Of a DNA stretch of 7,962 nt, positions 1 to 5,219 are shown one piece after another. The DNA lies in contig CABSJL010000042.1 of the NCBI GenBank assembly GCA_902478055.1, positions 1 to 7,962 of the forward strand, read 5' to 3'. Source of the DNA: an uncultured Veillonella sp. Its GTDB lineage: Bacteria > Bacillota > Negativicutes > Veillonellales > Veillonellaceae. Below the pieces are notes generated by a model, which did not search any database, was not told the origin of the DNA, and worked only from the letters and a program-made list of their open reading frames with translations. Made by a program: the position numbers and the translations under genes. Positions within the stretch are counted from its first letter, which is position 1, and each line of letters begins with the position of its first letter.

Positions 1-13
1 TCTCATAGAATAG

Positions 14-54
14 AAAAACAGGCTATAGGAAAAACCTAGTAGCCTGTATTTTTT
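14..54. terminator. Intrinsic terminator after hslO, possibly bidirectional
   Basis: ACAGGCTA at 18-25 pairs with TAGCCTGT at 40-47. The stem continues with TAGG (26-29) and CCTA (35-38) around an A5 loop, with G39 bulged. On the minus strand the stem is followed by TTTT (17-14), which fits termination of hslO about 25 nt past its stop codon. On the plus strand it is followed by a T6 run (49-54), so it could also end a plus-strand transcript entering from the left, beyond the window. Confidence 0.8.
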
Positions 55-71
55 CAACATATTATAAAGTT

Positions 72-950
72 TTATTGAATTGGACCTTTAGGAGCAAACA
101 TATCTTGTAACTCTTCACGTGTGAAATGATATTTTTCATTACAATAGTGACAAACAAGCTCTGTTACTTCATCTTCTAGAATAGCCTCTTTATCTTCTTC
201 TCTTAATGTCATGAGTACGGCACCAAAGCGATCGCGGCCACAACGACATTGGAAATGAATCGGTTCATTATATACTTCATTCACAGTTAAACCATCAAGA
301 ACGCGTTCCATAAGACCTTTACCATCTGGATTTGCTTTCAAATATTCTGTAATTGGGCCTAATTCATTAATATTCTTTTCTACTTGTGCTAACGCTTCAT
401 CTGTAGCATCTGGTAAAGCTTGAACGATAAAACCGCCTGCCACAACAGTATGATAATCTGGATCTACCAATACACCTAAGCTAATGGTAGAAGGCACTTG
501 CTCAGAAGCATATAAATAATAAGCCAAATCTTCTGCTACTTCACCACTTTGAATAGGACTTGTGGAGGTATAGTCTTGTGCTAATTGTGTAAAACGAGTT
601 ACTTGAACTTCACCATTATGGCCTACAGCAGCACCTACATCGAGCTTACCAGCTCGTTTTAAAGGTACATCTACATGTGGCTCATCCACATATCCACGAA
701 CTGTATTATCTGCAAAAGCATCTACGTGAACAACGCCTAAAGGACCATCACCTTTGATGCGAAGGCTTACATTTTCATGGTTTTTAAAGTCCCCAGCCAA
801 TAAAATAGCACCCGTCATAGCACGACCTAAAGCAGCCGTTGCTACAGGCCATAAATCATGACGTACACGAGCCGTTTCAACAGTATCTGTTGTTACTGCT
901 AAAGACATACGAACCCCTTCTCGGGTCGTAAAACGTTTTATATAATCCAT
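72..950 (-). CDS. hslO: Hsp33 redox-regulated molecular chaperone
   Basis: A 292-residue cytoplasmic holdase of the Hsp33 family. It is inactive when reduced with zinc bound, and is activated by oxidative unfolding to protect proteins during oxidative and heat stress (family knowledge). The N-terminal substrate-binding domain covers roughly residues 1-180. The C-terminal redox switch is visible as Cys235-x-Cys237 and Cys267-x-x-Cys270, the standard CxC...CxxC zinc ligands, so all four cysteines are present. The length is the usual one for the family. The start ATG at 950 is preceded by AAGGA (963-959) with an 8-nt spacer. It is transcribed alone: a promoter lies upstream at about 1006-1035 and a hairpin terminator follows the stop. 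It points the same way as the rib operon but a terminator at 1099-1132 separates the two. Confidence 0.97.
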   Translation of the reverse strand: MDYIKRFTTREGVRMSLAVTTDTVETARVRHDLWPVATAALGRAMTGAILLAGDFKNHENVSLRIKGDGPLGVVHVDAFADNTVRGYVDEPHVDVPLKRAGKLDVGAAVGHNGEVQVTRFTQLAQDYTSTSPIQSGEVAEDLAYYLYASEQVPSTISLGVLVDPDYHTVVAGGFIVQALPDATDEALAQVEKNINELGPITEYLKANPDGKGLMERVLDGLTVNEVYNEPIHFQCRCGRDRFGAVLMTLREEDKEAILEDEVTELVCHYCNEKYHFTREELQDMFAPKGPIQ

Positions 951-1005
951 TCTATCATTCCTTATTTCTAATTAATAAATCGTACACACTTAATAGTGCT
1001 TATAT

Positions 1006-1035
1006 AGTATATCATGTCATAGAATTACTTTTCAA
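1006..1035 (-). promoter_or_regulatory. Predicted sigma-A-type promoter of hslO
   Basis: On the minus strand, TTGAAA (1035-1030, 5/6 to the -35 consensus) is followed after 18 nt by TATACT (1011-1006, 5/6 to the -10 consensus). TG sits one base before the -10, giving an extended -10. Transcription would start near 999, leaving a leader of about 50 nt before the hslO ATG. This is inferred from the sequence only. Confidence 0.6.
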
Positions 1036-1098
1036 TAATAGGGAATATATGTTCGTCTACTCTAATTCCAAATTAAAAGAACATATTTTCGATAATAT

Positions 1099-1132
1099 AA
1101 AAACACCCAGCATCATGAGATACTGAGTGTTT
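1099..1132 (-). terminator. Intrinsic terminator ending the rib operon
   Basis: Read on the minus strand, positions 1132-1119 pair with 1114-1101 as a 14-bp stem containing two G-T wobbles, closed by a TCAT loop. The 3' arm runs into TTTTT (1103-1099) and an AT-rich tail. The hairpin starts 12 nt after the ribH stop codon, so it should end the riboflavin operon transcript. Confidence 0.85.
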
Positions 1133-1144
1133 ACTATGTAATTA

Positions 1145-1606
1145 TTAGAATTGATCGATAAGGTTAACCATTTCAATAGCACCCATAGCACAGTCGTAAC
1201 CCTTATTGCCAGCTTTAGTACCAGCACGTTCGATAGCTTGTTCAATGTTTTCAGTTGTTACTACACCGAACATAACAGGAATACCTGTTTCCAAAGAAAC
1301 ATGAGCAATACCTTTTGCCACTTCATTACATACATAGTCATAATGAGTTGTAGCACCGCGGATAACAGCACCAACACAAATAACTGCATCGAAGCGACCA
1401 GATGTAGCTGCTTTTTTAGCAATTAAAGGAATTTCATAAGCGCCTGGAACCCAGATTACTGTAATATCTTCTTCTTTTACATCGTGACGCAATAAGCAAT
1501 CTTCAGCGCCACCAATTAATTTAGATGTTATGAACTCGTTAAAACGAGAGCCGATAATAGCAAATTTTTTACCAGAACCTAATAAGTTACCTTCTTGAAC
1601 CTTCAT
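1145..1606 (-). CDS. ribH: 6,7-dimethyl-8-ribityllumazine synthase (riboflavin synthase beta chain)
   Basis: It condenses 5-amino-6-ribitylamino-uracil with 3,4-dihydroxy-2-butanone 4-phosphate to form 6,7-dimethyl-8-ribityllumazine, the penultimate step of riboflavin synthesis. The 153 residues match the usual family length. Visible motifs are RFNEF (21-25), the VPGAYEIPL substrate-binding loop (53-61), GAVIRGATTHYDYV (79-92) with the catalytic-type His88, GVVTTEN (114-120) and Arg127 in the C-terminal helix. These positions agree with Bacillus subtilis RibH. Bacterial lumazine synthases often form 60-subunit shells that can enclose riboflavin synthase. ATG at 1606 is preceded by AGGAGG (1620-1615) with an 8-nt spacer, one of the strongest ribosome binding sites here. 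It is the last gene of the operon, 72 nt downstream of ribBA. Confidence 0.98.
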   Translation of the reverse strand: MKVQEGNLLGSGKKFAIIGSRFNEFITSKLIGGAEDCLLRHDVKEEDITVIWVPGAYEIPLIAKKAATSGRFDAVICVGAVIRGATTHYDYVCNEVAKGIAHVSLETGIPVMFGVVTTENIEQAIERAGTKAGNKGYDCAMGAIEMVNLIDQF

Positions 1607-1678
1607 TATGTTGACCTCCTATATTCCATTAAAGGAAATTCTTATGTGCCGAACAATTTGTTAAATAAAACTAAATAA

Positions 1679-2881
1679 TTAGTCTTCTAACATATGCCCC
1701 ATTTTTTCTTCTTTTGTTTTCAAGTAGCCTGCATTGAATTTATTGGCTGCAATGATAAGCGGTACACGGCTAGTTACATCGATACCCCAATGTTCTAAAC
1801 CATGGCGTTTTTCAGGATTATTCGTTAACAAACGAATGCTTTTAATACCTAAGAAACGGATAATTTGAGCTGCTAAGGAATATTCGCGCATATCTGCAGG
1901 GAAGCCCAATTGTTCATTAGCTTCTACAGTATCTAATCCTTGTTCTTGTAATGCGTAGGCTTTAATTTTATTAGTTAAACCAATGCCACGACCTTCTTGG
2001 CGCATATACACCACAACGCCTTTGCCTTCTTTTTCGATGGCACGCAATGCGTGATCTAATTGTTCACCACAATCACAACGTTTAGAACCAAATACATCGC
2101 CTGTTAAACATTCTGAGTGAATACGAACAAGAACATCGTTACAGTTTTGAACATCACCCTTAACAATAGCTAAATGTTCTTTATGGTCTAAATCATTTTT
2201 GAATACAAAGATGTTAAAATCACCAAATTTAGTAGGTAGTTTAGAACAAGCACCGAGCTCAATCATATCTTCATGTTGTTTACGATACTCAATAAGTTCT
2301 GCTACAGATGCAATTTTAAGATCATGTTCTTTAGCGAATTGTAAAAGATCTGGCAAACGAGCCATATCGCCATCGTCTTTTGTGATTTCACAAATAACAG
2401 CTGCCTCTTGCAAACCAGCTAATCGACAAAGGTCAATAGATGCTTCTGTATGACCTTGGCGAACTAATACGCCACCCTCTTTATACACGAGGGGGAATAC
2501 GTGGCCTGGGCGACGAAAGTCTTCAGGTTTAGCATTAGGATCTAGTAATTTTTGAATTGTATACGCACGTTCTGCTGGAGATACGCCTGTTGTAGTATCT
2601 ACATGGTCTACAGTAACGGTGAAAGCAGTTTCATGATTGTCTGTATTTTTAGCAACCATTGCAGGGATGCCAAGCTTTTCTAGAGCTTCACGACGCATTG
2701 GTGTACATACAATACCGCGCGCGTATTTAACCATAAAGTTAATATTTTCTTGTGTAGCAAACTCTGCAGCAATGATAAGATCACCTTCGTTTTCACGGCT
2801 TTCATCATCAACGATAATAACAGGTTTACCAGCTTTAAGGTCTTGTAAGACCTCTTCAATAGAATGTAATTGTTCGCTCAT
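1679..2881 (-). CDS. ribBA: Bifunctional 3,4-dihydroxy-2-butanone-4-phosphate synthase / GTP cyclohydrolase II
   Basis: A 400-residue fusion supplying both precursors of riboflavin. The N-terminal domain (about 1-200) makes 3,4-dihydroxy-2-butanone 4-phosphate from ribulose 5-phosphate. It shows DDESRENEGDL (25-35), RPGHVFPL (124-131), His144 in GHTEASIDL and Glu165 in VICEI. The C-terminal domain (about 205-400) opens the GTP ring. It shows the zinc ligands Cys258, Cys269 and Cys271 with the same spacing as E. coli RibA, RQEGRGIG (294-301) and LLTNNPEKR (351-359). Neither active site looks degraded. The reading frame is open upstream to an ATG at 2911, but I chose ATG 2881: TAAGGAGC (2895-2888) lies just before it, the protein then begins at the usual place, and the upstream start would overlap ribE. 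The gap to the ribE stop codon is 16 nt. Confidence 0.97.
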   Translation of the reverse strand: MSEQLHSIEEVLQDLKAGKPVIIVDDESRENEGDLIIAAEFATQENINFMVKYARGIVCTPMRREALEKLGIPAMVAKNTDNHETAFTVTVDHVDTTTGVSPAERAYTIQKLLDPNAKPEDFRRPGHVFPLVYKEGGVLVRQGHTEASIDLCRLAGLQEAAVICEITKDDGDMARLPDLLQFAKEHDLKIASVAELIEYRKQHEDMIELGACSKLPTKFGDFNIFVFKNDLDHKEHLAIVKGDVQNCNDVLVRIHSECLTGDVFGSKRCDCGEQLDHALRAIEKEGKGVVVYMRQEGRGIGLTNKIKAYALQEQGLDTVEANEQLGFPADMREYSLAAQIIRFLGIKSIRLLTNNPEKRHGLEHWGIDVTSRVPLIIAANKFNAGYLKTKEEKMGHMLED

Positions 2882-2887
2882 AGGAAC

Positions 2888-2895
2888 GCTCCTTA
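2888..2895 (-). promoter_or_regulatory. Ribosome binding site that sets the ribBA start
   Basis: TAAGGAGC on the minus strand precedes the ATG at 2881 by a normal spacer. It lies inside the 16-nt gap between ribE and ribBA and argues against the in-frame ATG at 2911. Confidence 0.8.
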
Positions 2896-2897
2896 CT

Positions 2898-3554
2898 TTA
2901 TATAAATCCATTCTCTACTAAGAGGGATTGCATAGATTTCTTAGGTTTCTCTTCGGTAGGTTCGCTACCAAGATTCATAAAATGACGAATATATCGACCA
3001 GCGATATCCGTTTCTAAATTGACCTCCGTTCCAATATGGGCAGAACCTAGAATAGTTTCGCCTAAGGTGTGAGGAATGATCGATACAGAAAAACTGCTGT
3101 CCGTTCGTCGCATAATAGTGAGGCTAATACCATCGATCGTAATCGATCCTTTATAGATAACATAATCCATAACAGATTTTGGAGCCTCTATGGTAAAGAT
3201 AATGGCATTATCCGTTTGTTCACGATCAATGATGCGGCCTGTACCATCTACATGTCCAGCTACAATGTGACCACCAAATCTACCGTTAGCAAGCATAGCT
3301 CGCTCTAAATTGACAGGTTGATGAACTTTCAAATTTGTGAAAGTAGTCATCTTAATTGATTCAGGCATTACATCAGCTGTAAATACGCCATTACCAATTG
3401 TAGTAGCTGTCAAACATACACCGTTAACAGCTACGGAGTCACCGATTTTTAAATCGCTAAAAATCTTATCCCCCCGAATTGTAATGGCTAAGGATTTAGG
3501 GCCCTTTTTAATGCTTTCTACACGGCCGATTTCTTCAACGATTCCCGTGAACAT
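2898..3554 (-). CDS. ribE: Riboflavin synthase, alpha subunit
   Basis: It dismutates two molecules of 6,7-dimethyl-8-ribityllumazine to riboflavin and the pyrimidine precursor, the last step of the pathway. The 218 residues contain the family's two similar lumazine-binding barrels. Barrel one begins with MFTGIVEE (1-8) and carries NGVCLT (44-49, with Cys47). Barrel two follows GGHIVAGHVDG (94-104) and carries KGSITIDGISLTI (135-147). A C-terminal segment ending LLVENGF is of the type seen in Firmicutes, and probably helps trimerisation (family knowledge). An upstream in-frame ATG at 3587 was rejected: MFTGIVEE is the conserved N-terminus, and AAGGAGG (3568-3562) sits 7 nt before ATG 3554. The first 20 nt overlap the end of ribD, which suggests translational coupling. 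The gene is called ribE or ribC in different species. Confidence 0.97.
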   Translation of the reverse strand: MFTGIVEEIGRVESIKKGPKSLAITIRGDKIFSDLKIGDSVAVNGVCLTATTIGNGVFTADVMPESIKMTTFTNLKVHQPVNLERAMLANGRFGGHIVAGHVDGTGRIIDREQTDNAIIFTIEAPKSVMDYVIYKGSITIDGISLTIMRRTDSSFSVSIIPHTLGETILGSAHIGTEVNLETDIAGRYIRHFMNLGSEPTEEKPKKSMQSLLVENGFI

Positions 3555-4749
3555 AAGCGCCCCTCCTTCCTTGACGATACGCTTCAATACGGATGTTATT
3601 ATCTAGTACAGTTGTTTTTGTAAAGGTTAATTGCGGCGAAGAGTCTAAACTTTCAAAACCACGACCACCTACGGCAGGTGTAGCCTCTGTACCACCGATT
3701 ATAGTATTACCAATATAGGTAACCACCTTATCAAAGTTCATGGTCTCTACAAAAGAGCTGATAATAGCAGAACCACCTTCAACTAACACTGAAGTATAAC
3801 CAAAATCTCCCAACTTTGTAAGAATATCATCAATAGATAATTTCTTAATATCTATGACGATATCTGTACTTTTACTTTTACGAGTAGATACTGATTCAAC
3901 AACCGTTACAAGAGCTCCTACGTGTTCTAGCGCCTGTATCCGTTCTTTAGGACAACCTTTAGATACAAATATATGAACCTTGCGAGTATCTACTTCAAAT
4001 ACACGACTTGTGGTAGGCGTTCTACCAAGACTGTCTAATATGATGACATCTGGTTGATGAACTGGGATAGGCTCATTAAGAATGTTTCTATCTAATATAG
4101 CATCTGCTAATTCATCATCACTAAGACGACAGTTTAACTGAGGATTATCTGCTAAGATTGTACCGATACCAACGAGCATAGCATCATGAGTAGCACGTAG
4201 TACATGTCCATCACGACGGGAGGATTCATTAGTAATCCATTGGGATTGGCCTGTAAACGTTGCAATCTTACCATCAAGGGACATAGCACTCTTAATAGTT
4301 ATAAAAGGTTTTCCCGTCTGTATATAGGTAAAGAAATGCTCATTAAGCTCAGCACATTCATCATTACAAACAGGAACGACAACTTCAATCCCCGCTTCTT
4401 TAAGAAGCTCAATACCTTTACCAGCAACAAGTGGATTAGGATCTGTGCTACCGATTACCACCTTAGCTATACCCGCTTCTATGATACGAAGAGCACAAGG
4501 TGGTGTTTTACCATAATGAGAACAAGGCTCTAATGTTACATATAGAGTGGCACCTTTAGCATTATCACCCGCTTGATTCAGTGCATGCACCTCGGCATGA
4601 GCCGTACCAGCTTTGTGATGATAACCTTCACCGATTATTGTATTGTCTTTCACCACTACGGCCCCCACCAAAGGATTTGGAGAAGTGTGACCTGTGGCCA
4701 ATTTTGCCAGTGCAATGGCGCGTTTCATATATGCTACGTCATCCACCAT
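3535..4749 (-). CDS. ribD: Bifunctional diaminohydroxyphosphoribosylaminopyrimidine deaminase / 5-amino-6-(5-phosphoribosylamino)uracil reductase
   Basis: It catalyses steps two and three of riboflavin synthesis: deamination of the pyrimidine made by GTP cyclohydrolase II, then NADPH-dependent reduction of the ribose. The N-terminal deaminase (about 1-145) has the zinc site His51-Ala-Glu53 and PCSHYGKTPPC, with Cys76 and Cys85 as ligands. The C-terminal reductase (about 148-390) has SLDGKIA (157-163), WITN (171-174), GIGTILADNP (194-203) and VEGGS (323-327). At 404 residues it is longer than the B. subtilis protein. The extra length lies around residues 210-232 and 285-300 and in a basic C-terminal tail whose codons also form the ribE ribosome binding site. 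ATG 4749 follows GAGGTG with an unusually short spacer. GTG 4746, one codon later, is better spaced and is a real alternative. It is the first gene of the operon. Confidence 0.97.
   Translation of the reverse strand: MVDDVAYMKRAIALAKLATGHTSPNPLVGAVVVKDNTIIGEGYHHKAGTAHAEVHALNQAGDNAKGATLYVTLEPCSHYGKTPPCALRIIEAGIAKVVIGSTDPNPLVAGKGIELLKEAGIEVVVPVCNDECAELNEHFFTYIQTGKPFITIKSAMSLDGKIATFTGQSQWITNESSRRDGHVLRATHDAMLVGIGTILADNPQLNCRLSDDELADAILDRNILNEPIPVHQPDVIILDSLGRTPTTSRVFEVDTRKVHIFVSKGCPKERIQALEHVGALVTVVESVSTRKSKSTDIVIDIKKLSIDDILTKLGDFGYTSVLVEGGSAIISSFVETMNFDKVVTYIGNTIIGGTEATPAVGGRGFESLDSSPQLTFTKTTVLDNNIRIEAYRQGRRGAYVHGNR
3561..3570 (-). promoter_or_regulatory. Ribosome binding site of ribE, inside ribD
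   Basis: GGAAGGAGGG on the minus strand is close to a full anti-Shine-Dalgarno complement. It sits within the last codons of ribD and fixes the ribE start at 3554. The same bases encode part of the arginine- and glycine-rich end of RibD. Confidence 0.85.
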
Positions 4750-4760
4750 ATCACCTCAAT

Positions 4761-4787
4761 AAAAAAAGGACTATATACATAGTCCTT
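4761..4787 (-). terminator. Riboswitch expression platform: intrinsic terminator in the ribD leader
   Basis: On the minus strand, AAGGACTAT (4787-4779) pairs with ATAGTCCTT (4774-4766) as a perfect 9-bp stem with loop GTAT, running into seven T (4767-4761). It lies between the FMN aptamer and ribD, just before the ribD ribosome binding site (4757-4752). This is the arrangement expected for FMN-induced premature termination. A small extra hairpin, GCACA/TGTGC at 4818-4804, lies between aptamer and terminator. Confidence 0.85.
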
Positions 4788-4820
4788 GGGTAATCATAAT
4801 TGCGCACAACAAATGTGCCT

Positions 4821-4930
4821 TGTCTTTTCTCATCCAGACTGTACTGTCGGTATCGGAATTGCACCGATTCATACCCATAAGGTTCGCGGACTATACCGCC
4901 GGTAAGGAATTTCACCTGTCCCCAAAGACT
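4821..4930 (-). ncRNA. FMN riboswitch aptamer (RFN element)
   Basis: The minus-strand leader of ribD contains the conserved RFN blocks in order: GGGGACAGGTGAAATTCC (4923-4906), ACCGGCGGTATAGTCCGCGA (4903-4884), ATCGGTGCAATTCCGAT (4868-4852), ACCGACAGT (4851-4843) and AGTCTGGATGAGA (4840-4828). The closing helix P1 is visible as GTCTTT (4929-4924) with AAAGAC (4827-4822). The element binds flavin mononucleotide and represses riboflavin genes when FMN is plentiful (family knowledge). The terminator just downstream indicates control of transcription rather than of translation start. Confidence 0.97.
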
Positions 4931-4952
4931 CATCTATTTTCTTTATGAATTA

Positions 4953-4981
4953 ATAGTAACACTTTTATTAATGTTATGCAA
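4953..4981 (-). promoter_or_regulatory. Candidate promoter of the rib operon
   Basis: On the minus strand, TTGCAT (4981-4976) is followed after 17 nt by TACTAT (4958-4953). A TG at the extended -10 position (4961-4960) improves the match. The predicted start, near 4946, lies about 15 nt before the FMN aptamer, which is where a riboswitch promoter should be. Both hexamers are imperfect, so position supports it more than sequence does. Confidence 0.5.
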
Positions 4982-5114
4982 GAAGTATAGATTTATACTG
5001 AGAAATATTATTAACTAAATTATGACATTTATATTTAAAATATATTCTCTTTTTTACTTATGAATGTGATTTATTTTTTTTAGATTAAGACTCTATAAAC
5101 TATGTATACAAAAG

Positions 5115-5142
5115 TTGGTGATTTATATCACATATTTACAAT
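5115..5142 (+). promoter_or_regulatory. Candidate poxB promoter
   Basis: TTGGTG (5115-5120) is followed after 16 nt by TACAAT (5137-5142, 5/6 to the -10 consensus). A start near 5150 would give a leader of about 70 nt before the poxB ATG. The region is very AT-rich and other -10-like hexamers exist, such as TATAAA at 5094-5099, so the assignment is weak. Confidence 0.3.
5118..5131. promoter_or_regulatory. CRP/FNR-like inverted repeat upstream of poxB
   Basis: GTGATTTATATCAC is a perfect inverted repeat that fits GTGA-N6-TCAC, the core of sites bound by CRP-family regulators. It is centred about 95 nt before the poxB ATG and overlaps the candidate -35 and spacer. The left half with its flank, GTGATTTAT, occurs again at 5066-5074. 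The regulator is unknown; function is inferred. Confidence 0.4.
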
Positions 5143-5164
5143 ATGAATAGGACTATCATGAAAT

Positions 5165-5184
5165 ATATAGTTAAATAACTATAT
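5165..5184. repeat. Perfect 9-bp inverted repeat in the poxB leader
   Basis: ATATAGTTA (5165-5173) and TAACTATAT (5176-5184) form a perfect inverted repeat with a 2-bp centre, 35 nt before the poxB ATG. It may be an operator or a weak leader hairpin. There is no T-tract, so it is not a terminator. The AT-rich setting raises the chance that it is fortuitous. Confidence 0.5.
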
Positions 5185-5219
5185 TATATTGATATTAATT
5201 ATTAAATTAAGGTGATAAT

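Noticed and set aside
986..998. Short CACT/AGTG inverted repeat in the hslO leader
   Set aside because: Only about four to five paired bases with no other supporting signal.
1057..1245. 62-residue hydrophobic reading frame on the minus strand
   Set aside because: It overlaps the end of ribH in another frame and runs through the operon terminator, so it is a shadow of ribH.
2882..2911. Longer ribBA start at ATG 2911
   Set aside because: It would overlap the end of ribE, and the strong ribosome binding site at 2888-2895 points to ATG 2881, where the family's N-terminus begins.
3555..3587. Longer ribE start at ATG 3587
   Set aside because: MFTGIVEE is the conserved start of riboflavin synthase and has its own strong ribosome binding site, so the upstream residues are not part of the protein.
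4804..4818. GCACA/TGTGC hairpin between aptamer and terminator as a second terminator
   Set aside because: The stem is only 5 bp and has no T-tract; it is at most a spacer hairpin of the expression platform.
4751..4933. 60-residue reading frame on the minus strand across the ribD leader
   Set aside because: It lies entirely in the FMN aptamer and terminator, which explain the sequence as structured RNA; no ribosome binding site and no protein-like composition.
5150..5156. Third copy of GGACTAT, shared with the riboswitch and its terminator
   Set aside because: It lies in the poxB leader with no pairing partner or conserved surroundings; a 7-mer of this composition can recur by chance in AT-rich DNA.
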